A stretch of 54,429 nucleotides of DNA. It comes from Bacteroidales bacterium. Lineage in GTDB: Bacteria; Bacteroidota; Bacteroidia; Bacteroidales; UBA932. The notes beneath the pieces are model-generated. The model had not been told where the DNA came from and searched no databases. It saw only the letters and a program-made list of their open reading frames with translations. The translations under genes and the position numbers were made by a program. Within the stretch, counting starts at the first letter, position 1. Each line of letters starts with the position of its first letter. Positions 1 through 9,500 of this stretch are shown piece by piece. The DNA is taken from the NCBI GenBank assembly GCA_017447815.1, contig JAFSMS010000018.1:1-54429 (forward strand), written 5' to 3'.

Positions 1-32
1 TCATCCTGAGCCAGGATCAAACTCTTCATTGT
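1..32 (-). rRNA. 16S ribosomal RNA, 5' end only
   Basis: Read on the minus strand, the first 25 bases are the universal start of bacterial 16S rRNA (AGAGTTTGATCCTGGCTCAG, then GATGA), preceded by ACAATGA as in other Bacteroidota. The gene runs leftwards out of the window, so only about 32 nt are present. The mature 5' end near position 32 is set by alignment with the E. coli numbering from memory and may be off by one or two bases. It heads an rRNA operon whose promoter lies at 197-227. Confidence 0.95.
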
Positions 33-97
33 ATATTCTATAATGCTTAGCTTGTCCTTGACCTTCGTTTCCTAAGAAACTGACGCTCGTTTAGTTT

Positions 98-116
98 GAA
101 AAGTGTTACACTTTTC
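98..116 (-). other. Hairpin in the 16S rRNA leader
   Basis: GAAAAGTG and CACTTTTC form a perfect 8-bp inverted repeat with a 3-nt loop between the rRNA promoter and the 16S start. It has no U-run, so it is not a terminator; a role in pre-rRNA folding or processing is inferred. The rest of 33-190 is leader RNA without a gene. A second imperfect stem lies at 173-191, just after the expected transcription start. From 228 to 321 the DNA is AT-rich, as expected upstream of an rRNA promoter, and holds no gene. Confidence 0.5.
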
Positions 117-196
117 CGGTACTTGCTTGTACTTTCCTTTCAGTCTTTTCAATGATCGTTTTTCGTAAAAATCCCGCTCGTTTCCGAACGGGACTG

Positions 197-227
197 CAAA
201 GGTACTACCTTTTTTGAAACTGGCAAA
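197..227 (-). promoter_or_regulatory. rRNA operon promoter, Bacteroidota type
   Basis: On the minus strand TTTG (227-224) is followed after 19 nt by TACCTTTG (204-197), an exact match to the Bacteroidota -33 TTTG / -7 TAnnTTTG consensus. Transcription should start near 193, giving a leader of about 160 nt before 16S. T- and A-rich tracts lie directly upstream. Confidence 0.85.
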
Positions 228-321
228 TTTTTTTGATGAAATTTTTCAACTTTTTTTTTGCCTTTTTTCGTAAAGGGCTAATACTCAATTCTATAAAAAT
301 TTTATAAAGTTTTGAGCCGGA

Positions 322-2151
322 TTAGAGGGCCTCAATCACCTCACGATTGATCTTGTAAAGTTCCGCCGCCGGCATTTTGGTCACCTCACGGTCATAGGTC
401 ATCAGGCCATTCACTTCCACCTCGACGTCGGTGGTCTGGGTGTACACGGCGGCGCTCACGCCATCGGCAATGGTGGCCTTGAGTTGCTGCGCATACTCAC
501 GATACTGTTCCAGGACCTCTTCGCCGCTCTGGAACTTCACATAGCCCCAGTTGCCGCCGGGCTGCCACAGATGGCCTTCAACCGGCCAGCCGATGCCGCC
601 GTATTCGCCCAGCACATCGATCTGCTTGCCTTCGGAGGTAAACTTCATGTGCGGGTCCGGATAATTGTGGCTGTCGAAGATATCGCCGCATTCCGGATAG
701 GAATTGCCGCCGGAGGCAGAGTTCACAAGACGGGTAGGATCGGTCTTCTTGGTGAAATCCACCACCTTGTAGGTGTCGAACTGGGCCCAGGCCTCGTTGA
801 AGGGCACCCACACCACAATGCACGGGAACACCTGCTGCTGGTTGATAATCTCGGCCCACTCCTTATAATATGTCTTTTTGGCCGATTCCGTCAGGCGCGC
901 GTCGTCGTCGGGCGTGGCCCAGGTGTGCTGTTCCCATCGGCCGGGACGGCTGTCGGTGATGCAGGGCATATCCTGCCAGACCAGGATGCCCAGACGGTCG
1001 CACCAATAATACCAGCGGGCCGGCTCCACCTTGATATGCTTGCGGATCATGTTGTAGCCGAAGGCCTTGGTTTGCTCGATATCGTAGCGGAGCGCCTCGT
1101 CGGTGGGGGCGGTATAAAGGCCGTCGGGCCACCAGCCCTGGTCCAGCGGGCCGAACTGGAAATACGGCTTACCATTGAGGCCCAGGCGTTTATGGCCGGC
1201 CTCGTCCGTCACCTCCTTCACTTCCCGGAGGGCGCCGTAGCCCTGTACCTTGTCGATAGGCTTCCCGTCCCGCTGAACGGTGAACTCGATGTCATAGAGG
1301 AAGGGATCTTCCGGCGACCACTGACGGGGATTCTCGGGCGTCAGGCGGGCCGACTGCCCTGCAGGGACAGATGCCCGGGCCACTTCCTTGCCTTCGGAAA
1401 GCAGGCGGATGTCCACGACATCACCGTCCTGGGGCTGTTCCACCACAGGCGCGATGGCAAAGGACGCAGCGCCCGCATCGGCCACGGCGTAGTAGTTGGT
1501 CAGGTGTGTCTGGGTGGGCGTAGGCTCCAGCCACACGCTTTGCCAGATACCGCTCACGGCCGTGTACCAGATTCCCTTGGGTTTGGACACCTGCTTGCCG
1601 CGGGGCTGCTCGTCATTGTCGGTGCCGTCCAGCACTTTCACAACAAGTTCCTGCCTGCCTTTTTTCAGATACGGGGTAATGTTGAAGGCAAACGCCGTGT
1701 AGCCGCCGGTATGGGAACCGACCTTCTGCCCGTTCAGCCACACTTCGGTACTCCAGTCCACGCCCTGGAAATTGAGCCACACCTGATTCTTCTTCCACTT
1801 GCGGGGAACCGTAAATGTGGTGCTGTACCAGAGGGCGTCGTTGTCTGTGATGTGCCTGCCCACTCCGGAAAGGGCGCTTTCCAGCGGGAAGGGAACCAGA
1901 ATCTTCCCTTCGGCGGCCGGCTGTTCCCCTTCCTTGGGGCCGATGGAATAGTCCCACAGGCCATTGAGGGACTGCCAGTCCGTACGCACAAGTTGCGGGC
2001 GGGGATATTCCGGGAGCGGGTTCAGGGGATCGACATCGGCCGCCCACCGGCTGAGAATATGGTCCTGCAAAGGGGCCCAGGTAACAGTTTCCGTCTTTTG
2101 CGCACAGGCAAAAAGACCCAGAAGGAGCGAAAACGCCAAGATTCGTTTCAT
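322..2151 (-). CDS. Glycoside hydrolase family 2 lipoprotein (beta-galactosidase/glucuronidase-like)
   Basis: A 609-residue secreted lipoprotein that probably removes beta-linked sugars from glycans at the cell surface or in the periplasm. The start is set at 2151 because it gives a signal peptide ending in a lipobox (LFAC, C16) and lies 14 nt after the expected transcription start; a longer reading to 2241 would run through the promoter. Order of domains: N-terminal jelly-roll sugar-binding domain (NGLWDYS, then DWSTEVWLNG, about 60-210), immunoglobulin-like domain, then a TIM barrel with acid/base E453 in FNEAW and nucleophile E516 in GEYGG. At about 600 residues it is one of the short GH2 enzymes. 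Substrate cannot be read from sequence. It is monocistronic, downstream of groEL and separated from it by a palindromic repeat. Confidence 0.9.
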   Translation of the reverse strand: MKRILAFSLLLGLFACAQKTETVTWAPLQDHILSRWAADVDPLNPLPEYPRPQLVRTDWQSLNGLWDYSIGPKEGEQPAAEGKILVPFPLESALSGVGRHITDNDALWYSTTFTVPRKWKKNQVWLNFQGVDWSTEVWLNGQKVGSHTGGYTAFAFNITPYLKKGRQELVVKVLDGTDNDEQPRGKQVSKPKGIWYTAVSGIWQSVWLEPTPTQTHLTNYYAVADAGAASFAIAPVVEQPQDGDVVDIRLLSEGKEVARASVPAGQSARLTPENPRQWSPEDPFLYDIEFTVQRDGKPIDKVQGYGALREVKEVTDEAGHKRLGLNGKPYFQFGPLDQGWWPDGLYTAPTDEALRYDIEQTKAFGYNMIRKHIKVEPARWYYWCDRLGILVWQDMPCITDSRPGRWEQHTWATPDDDARLTESAKKTYYKEWAEIINQQQVFPCIVVWVPFNEAWAQFDTYKVVDFTKKTDPTRLVNSASGGNSYPECGDIFDSHNYPDPHMKFTSEGKQIDVLGEYGGIGWPVEGHLWQPGGNWGYVKFQSGEEVLEQYREYAQQLKATIADGVSAAVYTQTTDVEVEVNGLMTYDREVTKMPAAELYKINREVIEAL

Positions 2152-2168
2152 AATAAATACATTTTTTA

Positions 2169-2200
2169 CAAAAATAACTTTTTTTTGCCACCCTTCCAAA
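2169..2200 (-). promoter_or_regulatory. Promoter of the GH2 gene
   Basis: TTTG (2200-2197), 20 nt, then TATTTTTG (2176-2169) on the minus strand match the Bacteroidota promoter. The predicted transcript starts near 2165, leaving a leader of about 14 nt, which supports the ATG at 2151. Confidence 0.75.
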
Positions 2201-2210
2201 TGGCGTTTAG

Positions 2211-2318
2211 AGGTGGCTCGCAACTCCCTGAGCCACAACAACTTACGTATAATCCTCTACGCATTTTGCGCAGAGGATTATACGTAAAACATTGATTCAG
2301 AGGCTGTTACCAGCCACC
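2211..2318. repeat. Nested palindromic repeat, copy A (MITE/REP-like, about 108 bp)
   Basis: An inner palindrome (ATAATCCTCT ... AGAGGATTAT around 2248-2285) sits inside an outer inverted repeat (GGTGGCT at 2212-2218, AGCCACC at 2312-2318). Two further copies at 50450-50560 and 50658-50770 have the same outer ends, inner palindrome and total length, and can be aligned along the whole element. Copy A lies between groEL and the GH2 gene and could fold the groEL 3' end, but no U-run follows the stem. Confidence 0.8.
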
Positions 2319-2332
2319 ACCATGCGAGGGGA

Positions 2333-3958
<1,626 letters not shown>

Positions 3959-4225
3959 TTACAGAATTGCTAAAATATCGGACTGCTTGACGATGAGGTA
4001 CTTCTTGTTTTCCACGGTTACCTCGGTGCCGGCATATTTGCCATAAAGAACGGTCTCGCCCACTTTCACTTCCATGGGTTCGTCCTTGGCGCCCGGGCCG
4101 ACGGCCACGATGACACCCTGCTGCGGTTTCTCTTTGGCATTGTCCGGGATGTAAAGGCCCCCGGCGGTCATGGTCTCGGCCTCTTTGGGCTCGATCACCA
4201 CTCTTGTTCCTAACGGTTTCAGCAT
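3959..4225 (-). CDS. groS: Co-chaperonin GroES (10 kDa)
   Basis: An 88-residue GroES, the heptameric lid of GroEL. It has the characteristic start [11 protein letters not shown], a mobile loop region around [17 protein letters not shown] (about 18-34), and the conserved GKYAGTEV segment near the C-terminus. The length is slightly short of the usual 90-97 but complete. It is the first gene of the groESL operon. No TAnnTTTG element was found in the 160 nt upstream, so heat-shock control by another route is possible. Confidence 0.98.
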   Translation of the reverse strand: MLKPLGTRVVIEPKEAETMTAGGLYIPDNAKEKPQQGVIVAVGPGAKDEPMEVKVGETVLYGKYAGTEVTVENKKYLIVKQSDILAIL

Positions 4226-4260
4226 AGTATTGTGTGTTTTTTAACTGTTTCGTTTTGTCC

Positions 4261-4290
4261 GGAGACTCTTCGCTGCGCTCAGAATGACAG
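4261..4290 (-). repeat. Short widespread repeat motif upstream of groES
   Basis: On the minus strand the segment reads CTGTCATTCTGAGCGCAGCG and continues AAGAGTCTCC. From general knowledge, very similar TCATTCTGAGCG-type motifs are scattered through many bacterial genomes. Only one copy is present here, so the call rests on memory of the motif and not on repetition within the window. Confidence 0.35.
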
Positions 4291-4350
4291 GCGGACGGCT
4301 CTGTTGAATCAACTGCTGTGCCAATGTCCGGAAACTGACAATTTGGCAGG

Positions 4351-4380
4351 CAAAAAAAGCCGCCCCGAAAACGAGGCGGC
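4351..4380 (-). terminator. Rho-independent terminator of the DUF3737 gene
   Basis: Downstream of the DUF3737 stop codon on the minus strand, GCCGCC (4380-4375) pairs with GGCGGC (4364-4359), with two more pairs and one mismatch around a TTTT loop, followed directly by seven Ts (4358-4352). This is a textbook intrinsic terminator. Confidence 0.85.
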
Positions 4381-4387
4381 AGGTGGG

Positions 4388-5227
4388 TCAGTCAATCACG
4401 CAATTGCCGGGAGCCATGATGTTCCCGTCCAGGATGACCTGGCCGATGGAATCGGCGTGGATGCGCCCGGAGCGCGGGTTTTTCACGGAGACGATGTGGC
4501 CTTTCACCGTGGCCTGGACCGAACTGTACTCGAAGGCGAGGTCGGCATCGGGCTCGAAGGTGCAGTCCTCAAGGACGAGGTTCTCACAGTAGCACAGGGG
4601 CTGGGTGCCGCCGATGCGGCAGCGCACCAGGCGCAGGTTCTTGGCATACCAGGCCAGGAATTCTCCGTTGATCACGGAATCGTACACCGTGATGTTCTCG
4701 CTCTCCCAGAAGGCGTCCTTGGTCTGGAGGTTGGCATTGCGGATGACGGCGTTCTTCACATACTGGAAAGAATAGTTGCCGTGCAACTCATAGCCGTCGA
4801 TGTCGATGTTCTCACAGTGCATGAAGATGTAGTTGGCATCGGCCGTATAGACATTGCGGAGTCTGATGTCCGAGCAGTCCCAGAAGGTTTCCTGGGCCAT
4901 GGGCATGCGCACGTTTTCCAGACAGACGTCCGAGATGCGGCGGAACATCTTGGGAGCCTCCACCAGGGTGTCGTACATTTTGCAGCCTCGGCTGTACCAC
5001 AGGGCGGCACGGGCGCCTTCCCGGAAAACGCTGTCGCGGACCGTGAATCCGTCGCACTCCCAGAAGGGATATTTTCCGTTGAACTCGCAGTGAACGGCCT
5101 CGATGCCAGCCCCCTCTTTCAGGGAAGATTCCCCGGGGCCGATTTTCACATTTTCGAGCCTGAGCCCGTCTCTTTTACAGTAGAGGGGCCTCTCCCCCTC
5201 GAAATATTGGTCTTTGATTATTTCCAT
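4388..5227 (-). CDS. DUF3737 family protein (right-handed beta-helix-like)
   Basis: A 279-residue protein without signal peptide or membrane segment. It is built of repeating short strands of the type xxxNVxxxxxxF/Wxxxx (for example LENVRM, LRNVYT, VIRNANL, LVRCRI, LVLEDCTF), which in this family (DUF3737) suggests a right-handed parallel beta-helix. No catalytic function is established for the family. DUF3737 genes are often near MalY/PatB-type lyases in gut bacteria; here a malY 5' fragment starts divergently 65 nt away, and a second DUF3737 3' end lies at 5371-5611. The gene has its own terminator. The -7 element lies only a few bases before the ATG, so its leader is about 5 nt. Confidence 0.85.
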   Translation of the reverse strand: MEIIKDQYFEGERPLYCKRDGLRLENVKIGPGESSLKEGAGIEAVHCEFNGKYPFWECDGFTVRDSVFREGARAALWYSRGCKMYDTLVEAPKMFRRISDVCLENVRMPMAQETFWDCSDIRLRNVYTADANYIFMHCENIDIDGYELHGNYSFQYVKNAVIRNANLQTKDAFWESENITVYDSVINGEFLAWYAKNLRLVRCRIGGTQPLCYCENLVLEDCTFEPDADLAFEYSSVQATVKGHIVSVKNPRSGRIHADSIGQVILDGNIMAPGNCVID

Positions 5228-5235
5228 AGCGGGCG

Positions 5236-5243
5236 CAAAGTTA
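5236..5243 (-). promoter_or_regulatory. -7 element of the DUF3737 promoter
   Basis: TAACTTTG on the minus strand (5243-5236) matches TAnnTTTG. The -33 region is weak. The expected start of transcription is about 5 nt before the ATG at 5227, so translation would be nearly leaderless. Confidence 0.55.
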
Positions 5244-5255
5244 GTAAATTTTGCT

Positions 5256-5263
5256 TATTTTTG
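5256..5263 (+). promoter_or_regulatory. -7 element upstream of the malY-like fragment
   Basis: TATTTTTG followed by TAAAA on the plus strand matches TAnnTTTG. The same TATTTTTGTAAAA string lies upstream of the intact malY gene (21495-21502), so the chimeric pseudogene still has the promoter context of malY. Confidence 0.5.
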
Positions 5264-5292
5264 TAAAATCAGTACAGTAAGTTTATCGCGCT

Positions 5293-5611
5293 ATGAAATA
5301 CAACTTCGACAACTGCCCGGACCGCCGGGGTACCGAAAGTGTAAAATGGGACCTCTATCCCGGGACGCTGCCACATCGGCGGCACCCAGCCCCTGTGCTA
5401 CTGTGAGAACCTCATCCTGGAGGATTGCACCTTTGAGGCCGATGCCGACCTCGCCTTCGAATACAGCAGCGTGCAGGCCACCGTGAAAGGGCACATCCCT
5501 TCCGTGAAAAACCCCAGGAGCGGTTTTGTATGCGCCGGAAGCATCGGCGAAGTCATTCTGGACCAGAACATCAAAGCTCCGGGGAATTGCAGCATTCACT
5601 GCGTGGGGTGA
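5293..5611 (+). pseudogene. Chimeric pseudogene: malY 5' end joined to DUF3737 3' end
   Basis: The first 78 or so bases (from ATG at 5293) are nearly identical to the start of the PatB/MalY gene at 21521 and encode the same N-terminus, NFDNCPDRRGTES through YPGTLP. From about 5371 the DNA abruptly becomes the 3' part of a DUF3737 gene, encoding IGGTQPLCYCENL onwards to a stop at 5609-5611; it differs from the intact DUF3737 (4388-5227) at many positions. The join lies in CGCTGCC, a 7-base string present at the corresponding point in both parents. The DUF3737 part is one base out of frame, so the malY ORF stops at 5406 after 37 codons. About 140 nt after 5611 hold no recognised gene. Confidence 0.85.
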
Positions 5612-5750
5612 GATCGTTGGGGGCTACGCCGTCCGGATCCGGCAAACAGCGCCCTGGAGTCGCAGGAATTGTCGTAATAGGCACAGAGCATCTTCGCCGC
5701 CATGGCCTTGCAAGGTACGAATTTTTTCACAAGATGGCAGAAGGCCAGCC

Positions 5751-6116
5751 CTACATCCCCAGTATCAAGGCCGGAGCGATGCCAAGAGTAGCACACAGCA
5801 GGCGTGCTACCTTCAGGGTGGGTTCAGCCCTGCCTGTGACGTAATCATTGATGCGGGTTGGACTTACACCAATCTTTTTGGCCAGGTCCCGTTGCGTCAT
5901 CCCCTGCTCTTCCAAAGACAATTGAATGATCTGCGAAACCGTTGGTTTCCCTATCGGGAAATGTTCTTTCTCATAGGCAATCACGAAGTCGGACATGATG
6001 GCCAGTTCCAGGGCCAGAGGGTCATTGGCCGGTGTATCCTCCCCCACGAGAGGAAGAAGTTCTTCCACCCGCGAAAGCGCGTACTCATATCTCATTTGCT
6101 CCAAACTCTTTTTCAT
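5751..6116 (-). CDS. higA: HigA-like antitoxin with XRE helix-turn-helix
   Basis: A 121-residue DNA-binding antitoxin that should neutralise the HigB-like toxin encoded just upstream and repress the shared promoter. An N-terminal helical part (1-65) contains the toxin-binding region of COG5499-type HigA proteins (MSDFVIAYEKEHFPI), followed by an XRE helix-turn-helix at about 73-94 (MTQRDLAKKIGVSPTRINDY). Its start codon overlaps the toxin stop by 4 nt, indicating translational coupling. Toxin-first order is typical of higBA. It is complete and looks functional. Confidence 0.88.
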   Translation of the reverse strand: MKKSLEQMRYEYALSRVEELLPLVGEDTPANDPLALELAIMSDFVIAYEKEHFPIGKPTVSQIIQLSLEEQGMTQRDLAKKIGVSPTRINDYVTGRAEPTLKVARLLCATLGIAPALILGM

Positions 6117-6412
6117 ATCGTTGCTGCATCTATGTTGCCATATTCTTCATGGGTGCCGACAAAACGGATAAATACATATCCCATCACAAACTTCACCACT
6201 ACCACCAGCCTGTATTTGTTCCCTCTGATTTTGAAGACATAGTGCTGGTTTCCCACGGCATCCACACTTCCAAAGTCGACCTTCATTTCGGCGAAATTCT
6301 GCCACTCGGCCGCCTCGGCAATTTCATACCATCTTTCCAGCGCCACTTCCGAATCTTCTTTACCCGGCGACTGGTAGAACTCCCTCAATTTCCTATGTGA
6401 CACAATTCTCAT
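6113..6412 (-). CDS. higB: HigB family mRNA-interferase toxin
   Basis: A 99-residue toxin of the E. coli HigB (YgjN-like) family, expected to cleave mRNA on translating ribosomes. Family marks are the N-terminal RIVSHRKLREFY, the central NQHYVFKIRGNKYRLVV core strand pair, and the C-terminal FVGTHEEYGNID. The start at 6412 is preferred over an in-frame ATG at 6433, because the latter lies inside the -7 promoter element at 6431-6438. It is followed by higA with a 4-nt overlap. Both genes appear intact, so the module is probably active. It sits on the same strand, directly downstream of fimbrial operon 1. Confidence 0.88.
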   Translation of the reverse strand: MRIVSHRKLREFYQSPGKEDSEVALERWYEIAEAAEWQNFAEMKVDFGSVDAVGNQHYVFKIRGNKYRLVVVVKFVMGYVFIRFVGTHEEYGNIDAATI

Positions 6413-6430
6413 TCCGTCTTCATTACGCCA

Positions 6431-6460
6431 CAAAGATACACAGGAATTCCGAAATCCAAA
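6431..6460 (-). promoter_or_regulatory. higBA promoter with palindromic operator candidate
   Basis: TTTG (6460-6457), 18 nt, TATCTTTG (6438-6431) on the minus strand form a near-consensus promoter. The spacer holds the perfect 8-bp palindrome GGAATTCC (6443-6450), a plausible HigA operator. Transcription should start near 6427, about 15 nt before the toxin ATG. Confidence 0.7.
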
Positions 6461-6532
6461 ACTATTTATGAGAAAAAAATTGATTTATGGAATAATTGTC
6501 GGTGTTTGGCCAGGAATTACTCTGCTTTTTCC

Positions 6533-9500
6533 TCAGTCACTAAGAGTGCCCTTGAAGGTCAGCGGGATGATCCCGGTGATGACAATGGGATGGTCGGATG
6601 GAGCCCTGAGGGTGATGGTGGTTTCCGTGATGCCGCCGGTGGGGATGACGACAATCTGGGTGGCTCTGTTCCCCAGATAGCGGATGACAGAGCTGCCGCT
6701 CGTTGACGAGACAATAGAAGCCGGCATCATATCCTGTACGGTTCCATACCAGTCGTAATCAGCCAGGTAATCAATGGCAATCTGAACCAGTTCGAAGCCG
6801 GAAGTCTGGCTTGTGACCGTCATCTTATACTCTCCGCCCGCATCCAGGACAATACCGGCCGGGTCCATGGACTGGATGGCGGAAATCTTGTCAAAACTAA
6901 CCTTGCAGCTTCGGTTCCACAGGGAGACCGTATAGGTGGGATTGTCCACTGTAAATTTGTAACTGTTACCTGGACGGAACACGTTGTCGGTATTGGCCAG
7001 GAGAGGGGTCAAATCCCCGCTGAAGCAATTGGCCGTCACGGGACAGTCCACATAGCCCACGGACGAAATGGTAAAGCTGGCAGGGGATCCGTTCTTGGAG
7101 CTCATGTCAAACTGGTGATAGGGTTTCCAGCTGCCCACACGTTGGGGGACAAAGGGGACGGTAGCATACGTTTTGGGAAGCCCACTCACAGTAAGATTGG
7201 TCAAATTCTTGATGGTGATGGGGGCATCGGGGGCATCCGGATCGTCCATATATCCGAAGAGGGCCTGCTTTCCGGCTTTGTTCACATGCCCCCGGATTAC
7301 ATTGGACCAGTTACTGGTGTTGGTCAGCATTTTACGTCCGGCCACAAATTCCCAGGAACTGAACTTCCAGGGTTTCAGGCTTAGCGATTCCAGAGAGCCG
7401 TCCACAGCCGAAAGCTCCAGGGACACGTCACCTGTATCCACACCGGTGGAAAAAGACAATTCCGTGGATTCCGCCGTCGGCGTCCACAAGTAATCATCTT
7501 CCCGCTCCGTATCATTGTCCGAAACCAGATCAGACCCGGCCGGCGTGAGATTCTTCAGAATCAGGCGCACCTGGGGATAGTCATCCCCCATCATCGGCAC
7601 GGAGACATTCACTTTCACGGCAGCGTCGGCCTCCAGGGGAATGGACGTAGTGAACTTCACGTTGCCAAAGGTATTGTGATTGACAAAACTGTCACATGCC
7701 TTGGTAAAATACGGGTTGGACACCCACACGCTGGTGGCGCTCTCGTCGCAATTGGATTTGAAATAGCAGCTGATACGACGCCAGGTGACAGCATTGCTGT
7801 CGGTATACAGCGGGAGGGCCCGGTATTCCGTCCAAGACAGCGAGCGAACGAACTGGAAGACCGTCTGCCCGGCATAGTCCTTAATAATAGACGTTCCGCT
7901 CACCACGGGAAGGCTATTGTCCGTATAGGAATTATCAGGAGTAAGGGTCAGATTCTCGGCCTCTATGGTAAAATCCAGCGGAGAACTGAACATGGCGCGG
8001 GGAAGGCCATTGGGAATGAGGATATCCACCACCTGGGGGCTCCCCTGCCAGCGCGGAATAGAGGAATTCTGGCACACCACTTCCATGGGCTGGATTCCCT
8101 GGACGGTAACGCTAATGTCCCGGTACATCGTCACGCCGTCAGATGTGGCGTTTACCCGCAGGGTCTGTGACCGACGATAGGCGGCGGGAGCAGGTGTGGA
8201 GAAGGTGATGGGCCAGAAGCCATTTTCGTCCGCGGCCGGTCCGATGACAGGGTCGATAATCACTGGATCCACGTTGCCATCGTCGGGATCCATCAGCTTC
8301 AGGGAGAAGCAATTGGTGGTCTCGGGCGTAGAAGACTGTGCGAGATTGCTGTAGAAAGCGGCAAAAACCTGCACCTGGGACTGCGCTTCGGTGAAGAACA
8401 TGTCCAGAGAGGGACGGATGACCAGCCTGCGGGTACCGTCCGAAATGTCCAGCAGGGCCGACGCATTGATATTGGAGGACACGTCCCCGCTGCCGGCCGC
8501 CAGCATGGCCGCCTGGGGTGTGTCAAAGCCCGGCGCCGATATGTTCAGTATTTCGATTTCGTATTTGAAATTCCGGTAAATGGGATAATACCGGTCCCCT
8601 TCCATCAGGTCTATCTTATAGAAATAATCACCTTCATACGCAGCCTGGGAATCGTCATCGTCATTCTTGTAATGGCCGAAAACGATGACATAGGTAGGAA
8701 GCATCTCGTCGGAAGGGACAGGCCGTTCATACAGATAGAAACCCGGATTGGGGTCATCCCGGGTACCGGCGTGGGGGGGCCAGACATCCACGGCCCAGCC
8801 GCTGGGGGTTTCAAATTCCAGACGGTTGGGAACACTGGTATTGAAGTATACGGAAGAGGGCAAGTTGGCGGCATACTCCAGGGTTTCGTCCAAATCCGTG
8901 AAGGAGAGGTCCTGATAATCGGTGATAAAGCCTGTGGGATAGCTATTGATGATTTTTCGGGAGCCACTATAGGGAACAAATGTTCCCTGGCGGGGCACGT
9001 TGACCGCCACGAAACTGTAGGGCGTAAAATGCGAGCCGGAGGCAGCCGACAATTCCAGCTTGGCCCAGTTCCGGATCATGGGAATGCCCTTCTTCACACC
9101 GTCTACGGTATTGTTGAAGGCATCGGACGTAGCTTGGTCAGGCTTGAAAGGCAAGTTGAAGGTATCGCCATCCTTATGGGGTGTCCCGTCAATATACAGG
9201 TAACGCAACTGTTCATCCTGGGCCGCCCGGATGCCGTTGGGCAATTCAATCATCTGCCAGAAAACAGCGCCGCCGTCCGAGCACAACAACGAGGGCAGGA
9301 CTTGGTTGTCGTAACCGAAATCCAGCACATCCGGGCCATTGCCAATCAGGTGCACATAACGCTTGCTTTCGGTGAGGGACAGGGTGGCGGTGAAGGTATA
9401 CTGGTCCACCTGCACCTCCACCTGAGTGGGTGACCTCCCAGACTCGATGGTATAGACCTTCTTCTCCGCCATTTTCACCGGAGTGGCCGTTACATACTCC

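Noticed and set aside
2246-2290. groEL terminator
   Set aside because: The hairpin is strong but has no U-run, and it belongs to a palindromic repeat found elsewhere without groEL, so a terminator role is only possible.
484-2295. Plus-strand ORF of 603 codons opposite the GH2 gene
   Set aside because: Antisense shadow; the minus strand has promoter, lipobox and catalytic motifs of a real enzyme.
4226-4350. CIRCE/HrcA operator before groES
   Set aside because: No TTAGCACTC inverted repeat or close variant was found.
5596-5796. Minus-strand ORF of 66 codons between the chimera and higA
   Set aside because: It overlaps the end of higA and of the DUF3737 remnant; a middle stretch (HLVKKFVPCKAMAAKML) looks protein-like but no family was recognised and no start signal is seen.
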